Assembly: GCF_001299635.1 (NCBI RefSeq)
Contig: NZ_JRHN01000047.1
Span: 1 to 64,000, forward strand
DNA: 64,000 nt
Reading direction: 5' to 3'
Source: Clostridioides difficile
Lineage (GTDB): Bacteria; Bacillota; Clostridia; Peptostreptococcales; Peptostreptococcaceae
The notes below the pieces were generated by a model. That model was not told the origin of the DNA, did not search any database, and was given only the letters and a program-made list of their open reading frames with translations. Both the position numbers and the translations under genes were made by a program. Of this stretch, positions 34,662 through 43,261 are shown in pieces (the stretch's first letter is position 1; every line of letters begins with the position of its first letter).

Positions 34662-36914
34662 TTAAATACTTATATTTTCTAATAAAGTATTTTTCTTTAA
34701 TGGCAAACTATAAAAGTCACACTTTAGTGCATTAGCCACAGCATTTGACACTGCTGGTGCTGAAGGTACTACTGAACATTCTCCTATACTCTTAGCTCCA
34801 AACGGACCACCAGGTTCTCCACATTCTATCATGCCTACTTTTACCTTAGGCATTTCACTTGCTTTTATCATATGGTATGAGCGAAATGAATTAGTCTTTA
34901 TTCTTCCTCTATCATCAAATTCAAGTTCCTCCGTCAAAGCATATCCTATTCCCATCTGAATTGCCCCTTCAATCTGACCTTCTATAGACATTGGATTTAG
35001 TGCTTTTCCTACATCATGTACTGCTACATATTCAAGTACCTTTACATCTCCTAATTTTGTATCAACTTCAACTTTAGCAAAATGTGCACCATATGAACTT
35101 GCACCAGTGTCTGAAGAAAATGTCTCAACTCCAATAATTTCCCTTAAATTTACTTTTTGTGCATGTATCATAACATCACACAATGTAGCATTTTTATCAG
35201 TATTTTTAATAGAATAAACTCTGTCATTTTTTAATTCTATCCATTCTTCATCCTCTTCTAGAAGTTGTGATGCTTCTTTTAATAGTTGTTTTTTTACTGA
35301 GTTAGCAACTTTTAAAGCTGCATTTCCAGATACGAATACTCCTCTACTTGCATAGTCACCTAGATTCCATGGTGATGCTTCTGTATCTGCTTGTATACAC
35401 TCTATTTTTTCTTGGCTTATTCCAAGTATTTCAGATATAATCTGCACTTGAACACTTACAGATGCATTTCCCATATCATGAGTACCTGTATATAATACAG
35501 CTGAACCATCTTCATTCATCTTAAGCATCAAAGCTGTCATGTCTCTATGTGCCCCAAAGCATCCATTTCCATGTGAACCAACTGCCATACCTATGCCGAT
35601 TAAGAATCTCCCGCTTGAACTATTTTGCTGTTTAATTTGTTTTTTCCATTCAAACATTTCCATTCCTTTCTTTATACAGTCTATTGGTCTTGGATTTCCA
35701 TGAGGACTTTTAAATCTCTGGTCTATTCCATCAGGCTCAACTAAGTTCTTAAGTTGTAAATCTAAAATATCCATGTTGAGTTTCTTCGCAATCTTATTTA
35801 GTTGTGATTGTTGAGCAAAGAAAGCTTGTGGAGAACCATATCCTCTCATAGCTCCTGCAATTGGAGTATTCGTATACACTGGTATCCCAGTATATCTCAT
35901 ATTTTCAATCTTATATGATTTAAATACTTTATGACTCATAGCTCCTATTACATTTAGAGCACTTGATGTGTATGCTCCTGTATTTGTAATAACTTTCATA
36001 TCTTGCGCTATAATTTGCCCATCTTTCATAGCACCTGTTTTTAGATATACAACTGCACCATGTCTAGTTCTTGTTGAAGCCATAGTTTCTCTCCTATTAA
36101 GCTCTAGTTTTACTGGTCTGCCTGATAACTTTGCCAGTAAAGCTACTATTGGCTCAATAGTAATTTCCAATTTTCCTCCAAAAGCGCCACCAATAGCTGG
36201 GCTTACCAATCTTACTTTATTCATTGGCAATTCAAATATTTTAGATAATATTACTCTAAAAGCAAAAGTATTTTGATTGGGACTATAGACTGTAAGTTTT
36301 CCACTATAATCATAGTCTGCAATAGCAACATGAGTTTCTATAGCTCCATGATGTATAGCTGGAAGTTTATATTTATCTTCAAAGATGTAATCAGCTTTTT
36401 TCATAGCTTCTTCTACATTTCCACATTCCTGCACATTTTCTGTAAGTTTATTACCATCTTTATGTATTGGATATGCATTTTCTTTTATTGCTTCTTCTGG
36501 GTCGAATACTGAAGGCAATTCTTCATACTCGACTTCAATAAGTTTCAGTGCTTTTTCAGCTGTTTTTAAATCTTCGGCTGCAACAGCTGCGACCTTATCC
36601 CCCACAAAACGAACAATATCATCAAAAATGTATTCAACTTCAGGCAATTCATGTTCATAAAACCTCATTGCGCTGTTAAAAGCTATTCTTGGTGAATTTT
36701 TATATGTAGCTATAGCTTTTACTCCTTCTAATTTTTCTGCTTTTGATGTGTCTATTCTCTTAATTTTTGCATGTGCCACAGGGCTAAATAATACCTTAGC
36801 ATATAGCATATTGGGGATTTTCATATCTGCAGTGTATTTAAGTTGACCAGTAGCTTTAAGCACAGCATCCCTTATTGGAACTCTTTCACCTATAACATTC
36901 AGTTCACTACTCAA
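34662..36914 (-). CDS. Molybdenum hydroxylase large subunit (XdhB/xanthine dehydrogenase family)
   Basis: A 750-residue molybdopterin-binding subunit. Motifs include GGAFGGKLEI, the substrate-site AGAMRGYGSPQAFFAQQ, TGTHDMGNASVSVQVQI and the C-terminal GGPFGAKSIGE with the catalytic Glu. It hydroxylates a carbon next to nitrogen in a heterocycle (purine, pterin, nicotinate) or oxidises an aldehyde. Start is TTG at 36914 with GGGAGG eight bases upstream, overlapping the small-subunit gene by eight bases. No FAD subunit gene is present, so electrons must leave through the Fe-S subunit to ferredoxin or another carrier. Substrate not predictable from sequence. Confidence 0.92.
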   Translation of the reverse strand: MSSELNVIGERVPIRDAVLKATGQLKYTADMKIPNMLYAKVLFSPVAHAKIKRIDTSKAEKLEGVKAIATYKNSPRIAFNSAMRFYEHELPEVEYIFDDIVRFVGDKVAAVAAEDLKTAEKALKLIEVEYEELPSVFDPEEAIKENAYPIHKDGNKLTENVQECGNVEEAMKKADYIFEDKYKLPAIHHGAIETHVAIADYDYSGKLTVYSPNQNTFAFRVILSKIFELPMNKVRLVSPAIGGAFGGKLEITIEPIVALLAKLSGRPVKLELNRRETMASTRTRHGAVVYLKTGAMKDGQIIAQDMKVITNTGAYTSSALNVIGAMSHKVFKSYKIENMRYTGIPVYTNTPIAGAMRGYGSPQAFFAQQSQLNKIAKKLNMDILDLQLKNLVEPDGIDQRFKSPHGNPRPIDCIKKGMEMFEWKKQIKQQNSSSGRFLIGIGMAVGSHGNGCFGAHRDMTALMLKMNEDGSAVLYTGTHDMGNASVSVQVQIISEILGISQEKIECIQADTEASPWNLGDYASRGVFVSGNAALKVANSVKKQLLKEASQLLEEDEEWIELKNDRVYSIKNTDKNATLCDVMIHAQKVNLREIIGVETFSSDTGASSYGAHFAKVEVDTKLGDVKVLEYVAVHDVGKALNPMSIEGQIEGAIQMGIGYALTEELEFDDRGRIKTNSFRSYHMIKASEMPKVKVGMIECGEPGGPFGAKSIGECSVVPSAPAVSNAVANALKCDFYSLPLKKNTLLENISI

Positions 36915-37386
36915 ATGCTACACCTCCCATTCTTTTTGCTGATAAAAGTATAGCCTCGACAATTTTTACATATCCTGTACATCTACAAAGATTATTATCT
37001 ATGGACTTTCTAACATCCATTTCAGAAGGATTTGGATTTTTATCCAACAAAGCTTTTGCTGACATTATCATACCTGGAGTACAATATCCACATTGTACAG
37101 CTCCACAATCAATAAAGGCTTGTTGGATTGGATGTATATTGATTCCATCTGATAACCCTTCAATTGTCATGATTTTTTTACCCACTGCGTTTTTTGCTAA
37201 AATCAGACATGAATTCACTGCTTCTCCATTTAAAATTATTTTACAAGCTCCACAATCACCTGTACTACATCCACATTTACTTCCAGTTAGATTTAATTTT
37301 TCTCTTAAGACATAAAGTAAAGTCCACTTATTTTCTATGGCTACCTCTCTCACTCTGCCATTTATATCAAGTTCAATAACCTCCAT
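36907..37386 (-). CDS. Molybdenum hydroxylase [2Fe-2S] subunit
   Basis: A 159-residue protein with two [2Fe-2S] domains: ferredoxin-like CGCSTGDCGAC at about 37-47 with a fourth Cys at about 61, and the helical domain with CGYCTPGMIM and NLCRCTGYVK. It transfers electrons from the molybdenum subunit. The ATG at 37386 has AAGGTG at a proper distance; a GTG three codons earlier is possible. It is the first gene of the operon, and its end overlaps the large subunit gene. Confidence 0.93.
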   Translation of the reverse strand: MEVIELDINGRVREVAIENKWTLLYVLREKLNLTGSKCGCSTGDCGACKIILNGEAVNSCLILAKNAVGKKIMTIEGLSDGINIHPIQQAFIDCGAVQCGYCTPGMIMSAKALLDKNPNPSEMDVRKSIDNNLCRCTGYVKIVEAILLSAKRMGGVAFE

Positions 37387-37395
37387 AACCTTCAC

Positions 37396-37500
37396 CTTCC
37401 ACCTACAGAATTTAATTATGTATATCTCTATGAAATTTTAAATTTAATTACTTTGTCTGTATTATTTAAGCTCTTTTTTCAACTCTTTTTTACACAAAAT
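37396..37500 (-). other. Short region upstream of the molybdenum hydroxylase operon
   Basis: About 105 bases of AT-rich sequence that must hold the operon promoter. I see only weak matches (TTGAAA on the minus strand, no convincing -10) and no sigma-54 motif. The promoter is not resolved. Confidence 0.25.
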
Positions 37501-37516
37501 CCTCTAATTATTGATA

Positions 37517-37760
37517 AAAAAAGAGGAGCAAGGCGCTCCTCTTGGATATCCTTTCAGATTATACTTTTATTAAAATGAGTATCATATCTTTTGATTATTC
37601 AAGTTTTTAAGGTTTTTGGGTAAAAAAAATAGAAGCAAGGCGCTCCTTCTTGGATATCCTTTCAGATTGTATTTATAAGCTATTGGGTTTCCTTCAAAGT
37701 TCAATCCTATTTTTGGTAAAAAAAATAGAAGCAAGGCGCTCCTTCTTGGATATCCTTTAG
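37517..37760 (-). repeat. Three copies of a terminator-bearing repeat
   Basis: A core of about 45 bases occurs three times (GCAAGGCGCT at 37528, 37635 and 37731). On the minus strand each copy reads AAAGGATATCCAAGA, then a GC-rich hairpin (GAGGAGC/GCTCCTC in copy 1; AGAAG/CTTCT enclosing GAGCGCC in copies 2 and 3) and a run of seven or eight T. They follow the permease gene and look like tandem intrinsic terminators. Copies 2 and 3 are nearly identical, copy 1 has compensating changes that keep the stem. The intervening sequences differ. Confidence 0.85.
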
Positions 37761-37771
37761 AATTACGTTCT

Positions 37772-39097
37772 CTAAGCTTTACAACTTACTTCACTCTCAA
37801 CTACATCTTCCTTTTCCTTAGGTAATATGATATTTAGTATTAGAGATAATAAAGCTGTTCCAGATATACCAGTCATTAAAGTGACTACTATACTTGGTAA
37901 AAATGCTAATGCAGCTTGATTAAAATAACCACCCATACCAATACCTAATGAAACTGCTAAAATTGTTATGTTACGATTTGTCATTTTACCCATACCAATA
38001 ACTTTAATACCTGATGATGCAATTGTTCCAAACATCATAACTAATGTTCCTCCAATAACTGGATTTGGCGTTAAAGCTAATATTTGTGCAAACTTTGGAA
38101 AAAATGCTAAAATCCCTATTATTACTCCTCCAAGTGCTACTATATACCTACTTGCAACACCTGTCATACAGATTATGCCTATGTTTGGGCTACCTGATAT
38201 AACTGGAAGCCCGTTGAACAAAGCTGCAAAGCAACTTCCAACTCCATCTGCTCTTACTGCTCTCATCAATTCTTTTTGTGTAGGTAATCGATTTTCAACA
38301 GAGCTGACAACACCTGTAGTGTCTCCTATTATCTCCATAACTGTCACAATATGAATCGTACATATGGTTACAATAGCCCCTAAGTTAAACTCCAGTCCCC
38401 AAAATACAGGTCTTGGCATCGCAAACCAATTTGCTTGTGCCATACTAGAAAAGTCAACCATACCAAATATCACTGCTACTATATACCCTATCACTATTGA
38501 AATTATTATGGATGCCACTTTCAGAAAACCTTTTCCAAATTGATTTAAAATTAGTGTCAATAACAGTGTAAATATAGCCAAAGAAAAATTAGCAACTACA
38601 TCAGGGCTATGAACATCAAATGATACTGCATAGTCAAATGAAGAACTCATAAGTGATAACCCAACTGCTAAAACAACACTTCCTGTAACTGTAGGTGTAA
38701 AATATTTATGCAAATATTTTACTGCATATGGTCCTACTAAAGTTAAGACTAAACTTCCTACAAGTACTGCCCCAAAAGCTCCAGCAATACCGACATCATT
38801 ATTCGTACTTAAGGCAATTAATGGTGCTACAAAGGTGAAACTACCACCAGTAACAATTGGTAACCGTGACCCTATTGGCCCAATCCCCATAGATTGCAGT
38901 ATGGTGCTCACTCCTGCAATCAACATCGAACATTGAATCAAAAATGCAGTCTCACTTAGTGAGAGACCCATGCCAACAGCTACTAAAATAGCACCAGACA
39001 TAGTACCCGCAAAAGCAGAAAAAACATGTTGCATACTAAGCGGTATTGCTGTTAGAAGCTTTGGCTTGTCGTTAAATCCATACTTGTAATTTTCCAT
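37772..39097 (-). CDS. NCS2-family purine/pyrimidine permease
   Basis: A 441-residue polytopic membrane protein with about 14 hydrophobic segments. Family motifs include VTGGSFTFVAPLIAL, GSVVLAVGLSLM and NGLPVISGSPNIGIICMTG (the NCS2 signature region with NxGxI). It resembles xanthine and uric-acid permeases more than UraA, but the substrate needs testing. AAGGGG precedes the ATG. It has its own consensus promoter with a long structured leader, and three terminators end it before the molybdenum hydroxylase operon. The closeness suggests it brings in the substrate for that operon. Confidence 0.92.
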   Translation of the reverse strand: MENYKYGFNDKPKLLTAIPLSMQHVFSAFAGTMSGAILVAVGMGLSLSETAFLIQCSMLIAGVSTILQSMGIGPIGSRLPIVTGGSFTFVAPLIALSTNNDVGIAGAFGAVLVGSLVLTLVGPYAVKYLHKYFTPTVTGSVVLAVGLSLMSSSFDYAVSFDVHSPDVVANFSLAIFTLLLTLILNQFGKGFLKVASIIISIVIGYIVAVIFGMVDFSSMAQANWFAMPRPVFWGLEFNLGAIVTICTIHIVTVMEIIGDTTGVVSSVENRLPTQKELMRAVRADGVGSCFAALFNGLPVISGSPNIGIICMTGVASRYIVALGGVIIGILAFFPKFAQILALTPNPVIGGTLVMMFGTIASSGIKVIGMGKMTNRNITILAVSLGIGMGGYFNQAALAFLPSIVVTLMTGISGTALLSLILNIILPKEKEDVVESEVSCKA

Positions 39098-39342
39098 ATC
39101 TTACCCCTTATCGCTCCCGCCATTGCCGCCAAATGTATGGAGCTATGTAATAAATTATTAGTAACCTTAAAAGTTAGAGCCTAATAAATATTGCACAGTT
39201 AAATTATGAAGTTTTAGTTATACATTTTGAAATTAGAAAAGCTCTAATTTAAGGAGTGGCGGAGGATTACTTACTAAAAAATAAAACGTTTGCCTTAGCA
39301 TTATTTTTATTTTCTGTAAACTAGGTAATTAATCCAATTTTT
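39098..39342 (-). ncRNA. Structured 5' leader RNA of the permease gene
   Basis: About 245 nt between the predicted transcription start and the permease ATG. On the minus strand CCTTAAATTAGAGC (39241-39254) can pair with GCTCTAACTTTTAAGG (39165-39180), a 14-bp helix with a two-base bulge. The same segment can instead form a local hairpin AAATTAGA/TCTAATTT. The neighbouring CCGCCA (39257-39262) can pair with either of two GGCGG-type runs (39116-39122 and 39126-39131), the nearer just before the ribosome-binding site. Mutually exclusive helices next to the start are typical of a riboswitch or protein-bound leader. It does not match the guanine aptamer consensus. Confidence 0.5.
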
Positions 39343-39348
39343 AATTGT

Positions 39349-39377
39349 ATTATACAGTCACGATTTTAGACTGTCAA
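39349..39377 (-). promoter_or_regulatory. Consensus sigma-A promoter of the permease gene
   Basis: On the minus strand TTGACA (39372-39377) and TATAAT (39349-39354) are both perfect matches separated by 17 bases. Confidence 0.9.
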
Positions 39378-40012
39378 GATTATTCTGACAATTTATTTTC
39401 GTCTTTATGCGAATTTCTTAAAATAAAAATAATACTTATTTTGTAGAATAAAGTCAGTATTAAAATTCTTTAATTCTTAAATTATAGTTATTTTTTTATC
39501 ATTTCCAATCAACTTTATAAGATATATATAAACAATTTCAACTCAATCTAATGCAACTTTACATGTTATATTCCTACAATAAACATAATATATAATACTC
39601 ACCAAGCCTCCTTCTTAACCAGTTAGAATTATTCTCCATCAAACAACTGTCATACTATAATAAATACTACATTTTACATATACTAATGACTAATAAATAT
39701 ATCTCTAAAATTCTAACTATATGTTATATTATTTTAATATATACAACATAATTTCAATTGTTTCTATGACCTTTAAGTCGTAAAATATATAATTATTCCT
39801 TTAATGTAGTTTTTATATAGCCGTTATAATTTTATCATTTTTTGTTTATAAAACATTTTTTCCAAAGCGATATAATTATTTATTTATCTAATTTTTCTAC
39901 ATAATTTAACGATTAAAAATATTAATTTTTCATTGTATAATGAAAATATTTTTTGTATCTTTTTTATATTCATCTTCACTATTATTAAAATAAATTAAAT
40001 TTTATTACTAAA
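39378..40012. other. AT-rich intergenic region
   Basis: About 635 bases with no convincing gene. A 19-codon frame on the minus strand (GTG near 39602, with AGGAGG upstream) is the only start-like feature, and it is too short to support. No repeat or RNA is recognised. Confidence 0.4.
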
Positions 40013-40066
40013 AGTAAAAACGAAATATGATTTTTATTTAAATAAATTTCACACTTCGTCTTTACT
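40013..40066 (-). terminator. Terminator of the D-aminoacylase operon
   Basis: AGTAAAAACGAA (40013-40024) pairs, with one mismatch, with TTCGTCTTTACT (40055-40066), and an AT-rich inner stem continues it. It lies just after the last gene of the minus-strand operon. Confidence 0.65.
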
Positions 40067-40112
40067 TATTGGATACTTATTTTATTTATAAATTCCTATT
40101 ATTTTCAAGAAT

Positions 40113-41714
40113 TTATTTTTTTAATACTTCACCACATTGAGTATCAGTGACCTTCCCCTCCTCCAATGCGATTTTACCATTTACAATTACATATTCAACA
40201 CCTTTAGCTAATAATTGCGGTTTTGAGAAATCGACTTCTTCTGACCTAGGATAACTATAGTTTTCTATATCAATAACAACTATATCAGCTATTTTTCCTT
40301 CTTCAAGGATGCCTCTATCTTTTATTTTAAATTGTCTAGCTGGTAATGAAGTAACTCTTCTTACAATTTCTTCTAGTCTTACACCTGATTTTCTATACAT
40401 ATTGAAGAAAATTGGAAATGCTCCTCTTCTTTGTAGTTCAAACCATGACATATCTCCACCTACACTAAACAAACAATCTGAGCCAACCATAACAAATGGA
40501 TTGTCAATTATTTTATTATCATGTAATTTATCTGGGAAATCAGCTCTATACATCCCACCTAAACAAAAGATAAGCTCTTCATCTCCATATAAAAGTAAAT
40601 CAAGTAATAATGTATCTTCATCCACACATTTTTGAATGGCTATTTCACGTATTGATTTTTTTTCCATATCAGTATCTTTAGTGTTTAGAAGTATTATACT
40701 TCCTCTATCTCCAAGTATAAATGCCTCTTTTAATATAAGTGCCCTTCCTTCTTCATTTTTAAGAGCATCCATTACTCCATCCATACCTAACTCAAATAAG
40801 CTAGATGATATTGCCATAATAAATTGAATCACTCTTTTCTTCTTCATACAATGACCAGAACTTCTTGGTACTGTATCAACCATTATATCAACGCCATTGT
40901 ATCTAGCTCTTAATATCTCATTAAAGGCTTCTATTTCAACGGGGCTTAAGTGAGATACTTGTACTCTAGCCCCACTTTTTTGACCAACCTCTATAGTTTC
41001 TTTTACTGCATTATATCTTCCTATATAATCTCTAATATGAGATGTATATATACCATCATGCTCTTTAATTAACTTTGCGATATCAACCAGTTCATTGATA
41101 TCAGCATACTTACTTGGAATATATGCCAATCCAGTAGATATTCCAAAAGCCCCACTTTTCATACCATCATTTATTATATTTGTAATTTCTTTTTTTTCTT
41201 CTTCTGTAGGTGGTCTATCTTTAGAACCTCCCATAACACTCCATCTTATAGTTCCATGACCCAATAAAAATCCCATATTAATAGAAATGCCACTTTTAGA
41301 TATAAGGTCACAATATTCTGTAAAGTTATTCCAATATTTATTTTTATCTATAAGATATTTTTTCTCTTCTTCAAGTAATAAGCCGTTTTTATACATATAC
41401 TCATATACATTTTCAGAAGAATATGGTGTTATAGAATGCCCACAATTACCATTTATAGTTGTTGTAACTCCTTGTTTTAGGAATTTTTCAAATTTGCCAT
41501 CTAGTATTGCTACTATCTCTTCATGAACATGAGGGTCAATAAATCCAGGAGTTATAACTTTTCCATGACAATTAATTATTTTGTTTGTTTCTTCATTTAT
41601 CCCAGAATCTATTTTAACTATTAAATTGTCTTTAATTGCTATATCTCCATAAAAACCAACCTCTCCAGTACCATCTACTATAAATCCATTTTTTAAGATT
41701 AAATCGTATATCAA
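40113..41714 (-). CDS. N-acyl-D-amino-acid deacylase (D-aminoacylase) family
   Basis: A 533-residue amidohydrolase of the COG3653 D-aminoacylase family. Metal motif DPHVHEE near residue 62, TTINGNCGHSI, GFLLGHGTIRWSVMG, STGLAYIPSKYA, SHIRDYIGRY, VSHLSPVE and GSDCLFSVGGDMSW. It removes acyl groups from N-acyl-D-amino acids (D-Glu, D-Asp or neutral types) or hydrolyses related dihydropyrimidine-like amides. Start is TTG at 41714 with GGGAGG seven bases before. It is the last gene of a four-gene operon with a dipeptidase and two membrane proteins, fitting uptake and hydrolysis of D-amino-acid or peptidoglycan-derived compounds. Confidence 0.9.
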   Translation of the reverse strand: MIYDLILKNGFIVDGTGEVGFYGDIAIKDNLIVKIDSGINEETNKIINCHGKVITPGFIDPHVHEEIVAILDGKFEKFLKQGVTTTINGNCGHSITPYSSENVYEYMYKNGLLLEEEKKYLIDKNKYWNNFTEYCDLISKSGISINMGFLLGHGTIRWSVMGGSKDRPPTEEEKKEITNIINDGMKSGAFGISTGLAYIPSKYADINELVDIAKLIKEHDGIYTSHIRDYIGRYNAVKETIEVGQKSGARVQVSHLSPVEIEAFNEILRARYNGVDIMVDTVPRSSGHCMKKKRVIQFIMAISSSLFELGMDGVMDALKNEEGRALILKEAFILGDRGSIILLNTKDTDMEKKSIREIAIQKCVDEDTLLLDLLLYGDEELIFCLGGMYRADFPDKLHDNKIIDNPFVMVGSDCLFSVGGDMSWFELQRRGAFPIFFNMYRKSGVRLEEIVRRVTSLPARQFKIKDRGILEEGKIADIVVIDIENYSYPRSEEVDFSKPQLLAKGVEYVIVNGKIALEEGKVTDTQCGEVLKK

Positions 41715-41819
41715 GATATTCCCTCCCTAAAACTGTACTTTTAAGTAATTTTTTCTGTAACTTTTTGTACATTAAAACTGAATTATAATATTTAAGAATT
41801 TATTATCATTTAAATGTTA

Positions 41820-42497
41820 TTAATCACTAAGTTTATCTTTATACATAGCTCTTGCAATTAATATAGTCCCAAATACACATATAAGAACTACTAAAGATTG
41901 TGGTATTATACCTTGCTTTGATAGTGTAATCGTTAATACAGATATTACAATTGCTACTATACCTAATTTTTTATCTTGTAAAAATACTTGTCCAAATACT
42001 GACCCAAATAAAGCTGGTAATATTAAATTTAGTTTTTCTACTACTTCAGCTGGAATCTTAGATAATACACTTCCTCCTAGAATTACTCCTATAGTTAATA
42101 TACTTATATTCACTAAAATAGATACAGCTATACCTATTGTAGATATTATTGAACCTTCTTCTGTTCCTGATTCAACTTCTGCTGCCTTTTGAGCTGCTAT
42201 TGAACATGGTAGTCTCATATTAGATATATTTCCAGAAAGAAAACTCATATAAGTTCCTGGTATACCTAAAATTGGCGAATAAGAAACTGGCTCTATTATG
42301 TAGTTTGGAGCACTCATGCTAACAATTGCCATTGTACTTGCCAATAATGCTGATATTGGAGGCATAATACCAAATCCAAAACTCAAAATTATTCCAGGAA
42401 CCAAAGCTGCTATAATACCTAAAGATAATGTCAATCTTCCATACCTTATCATAAAAGGTAAGTACTCTTCATTGTATATAGATTTTACTTTACTCAT
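41820..42497 (-). CDS. Membrane protein, probable transporter subunit 2
   Basis: A 225-residue protein with about six to seven hydrophobic segments. NYIIEPVSYSPILGIPGTYMSF (split) and SGNISNMRLPCSIAAQKAAEVESGTEEGSIIS are conserved-looking polar stretches. I recognise no formal family; it resembles the small membrane protein partners of DUF5058. AGGGGGAA precedes the ATG, and it follows its partner by 13 bases. Probably half of a two-component transporter for the operon substrate. Confidence 0.7.
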   Translation of the reverse strand: MSKVKSIYNEEYLPFMIRYGRLTLSLGIIAALVPGIILSFGFGIMPPISALLASTMAIVSMSAPNYIIEPVSYSPILGIPGTYMSFLSGNISNMRLPCSIAAQKAAEVESGTEEGSIISTIGIAVSILVNISILTIGVILGGSVLSKIPAEVVEKLNLILPALFGSVFGQVFLQDKKLGIVAIVISVLTITLSKQGIIPQSLVVLICVFGTILIARAMYKDKLSD

Positions 42498-42510
42498 AAA
42501 ACTTCCCCCT

Positions 42511-43206
42511 TTATATTACTGAAGCTATTATCATTCCACTGAACATTGATATTGTAAGCCCCCACTCTCTTAACCATTTTATATTTTTCTTTTTTTCAAT
42601 CATACATAATATTATCATTATAGCCATCCCACTTATACATGCAATTGTTCCATTATCAAAACGTAACACCCTATCAGCATTTAAATATGCAAATGAACCT
42701 AGCATCGCTCCTAAAGATATTATTGGTATAAATGATTTCTTTCCACTAGATATAACATTAGTTATCTTATCCAATTTATGCCCAAACAGTAACGTGAATA
42801 TTATCCATCCTAAAGAACCAAGTATCATAGTCCAAACTGCATTTGTAAATGCCAATTCTGTCATTTCAGGAGAACCCAAAGTTATACCTAGCGCATCTGT
42901 TCCAAACCCTGCTGACATAGATTCAAAAATTACAGAACCTATAAACGATAATCTCATCCATGCTATAGGTCCACCCATTGTAACTATAAGCGATACCATT
43001 CCAGCAAATATAGTCATTGAAGGTCCTATAGCTGAAATAGCACTACTTTTAACAGCTGATTTTATTTGTTTATCTGTTATTCCCATTGTTTTACCAACTT
43101 TACAAGACTTTATAGCAAATATAAGGGATTGTACCACTACTATTGATACTGCTACTGTACTTGCTATCCACAAGAGTGGATGATTAGCTAATTTTAAATA
43201 ATCCAT
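42511..43206 (-). CDS. Membrane protein, DUF5058-like, probable transporter subunit 1
   Basis: A 231-residue protein with about six hydrophobic segments. KSCKVGKTMGITDKQIKSAVKSSAISAIGPSM (split) is a soluble loop, and ESMSAGFGTDALGITLGSPEMTELAFTNA looks like a substrate-path region. It matches the DUF5058 family by pattern; the function is not established. GGGAGG precedes the ATG. Tight linkage with the next gene and with the dipeptidase and D-aminoacylase suggests import of N-acyl- or dipeptide-type D-amino-acid compounds (inference). Confidence 0.7.
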   Translation of the reverse strand: MDYLKLANHPLLWIASTVAVSIVVVQSLIFAIKSCKVGKTMGITDKQIKSAVKSSAISAIGPSMTIFAGMVSLIVTMGGPIAWMRLSFIGSVIFESMSAGFGTDALGITLGSPEMTELAFTNAVWTMILGSLGWIIFTLLFGHKLDKITNVISSGKKSFIPIISLGAMLGSFAYLNADRVLRFDNGTIACISGMAIMIILCMIEKKKNIKWLREWGLTISMFSGMIIASVI

Positions 43207-43261
43207 TTATAAAACCTCCCTATAAATCCTCAACTTTTATTAATACTTCTACTCTGTTTAC

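Noticed and set aside
37517-37760. CRISPR array
   Set aside because: Only three copies with unequal spacing, each with an intrinsic hairpin and T run, and no cas genes.
39098-39342. Guanine riboswitch before the permease
   Set aside because: The conserved aptamer core bases are not present on the minus strand, although the leader is structured.
39540-39610. A 19-codon minus-strand frame with AGGAGG before a GTG
   Set aside because: Too short, no similarity to known micropeptides or type I toxins, and no supporting promoter.
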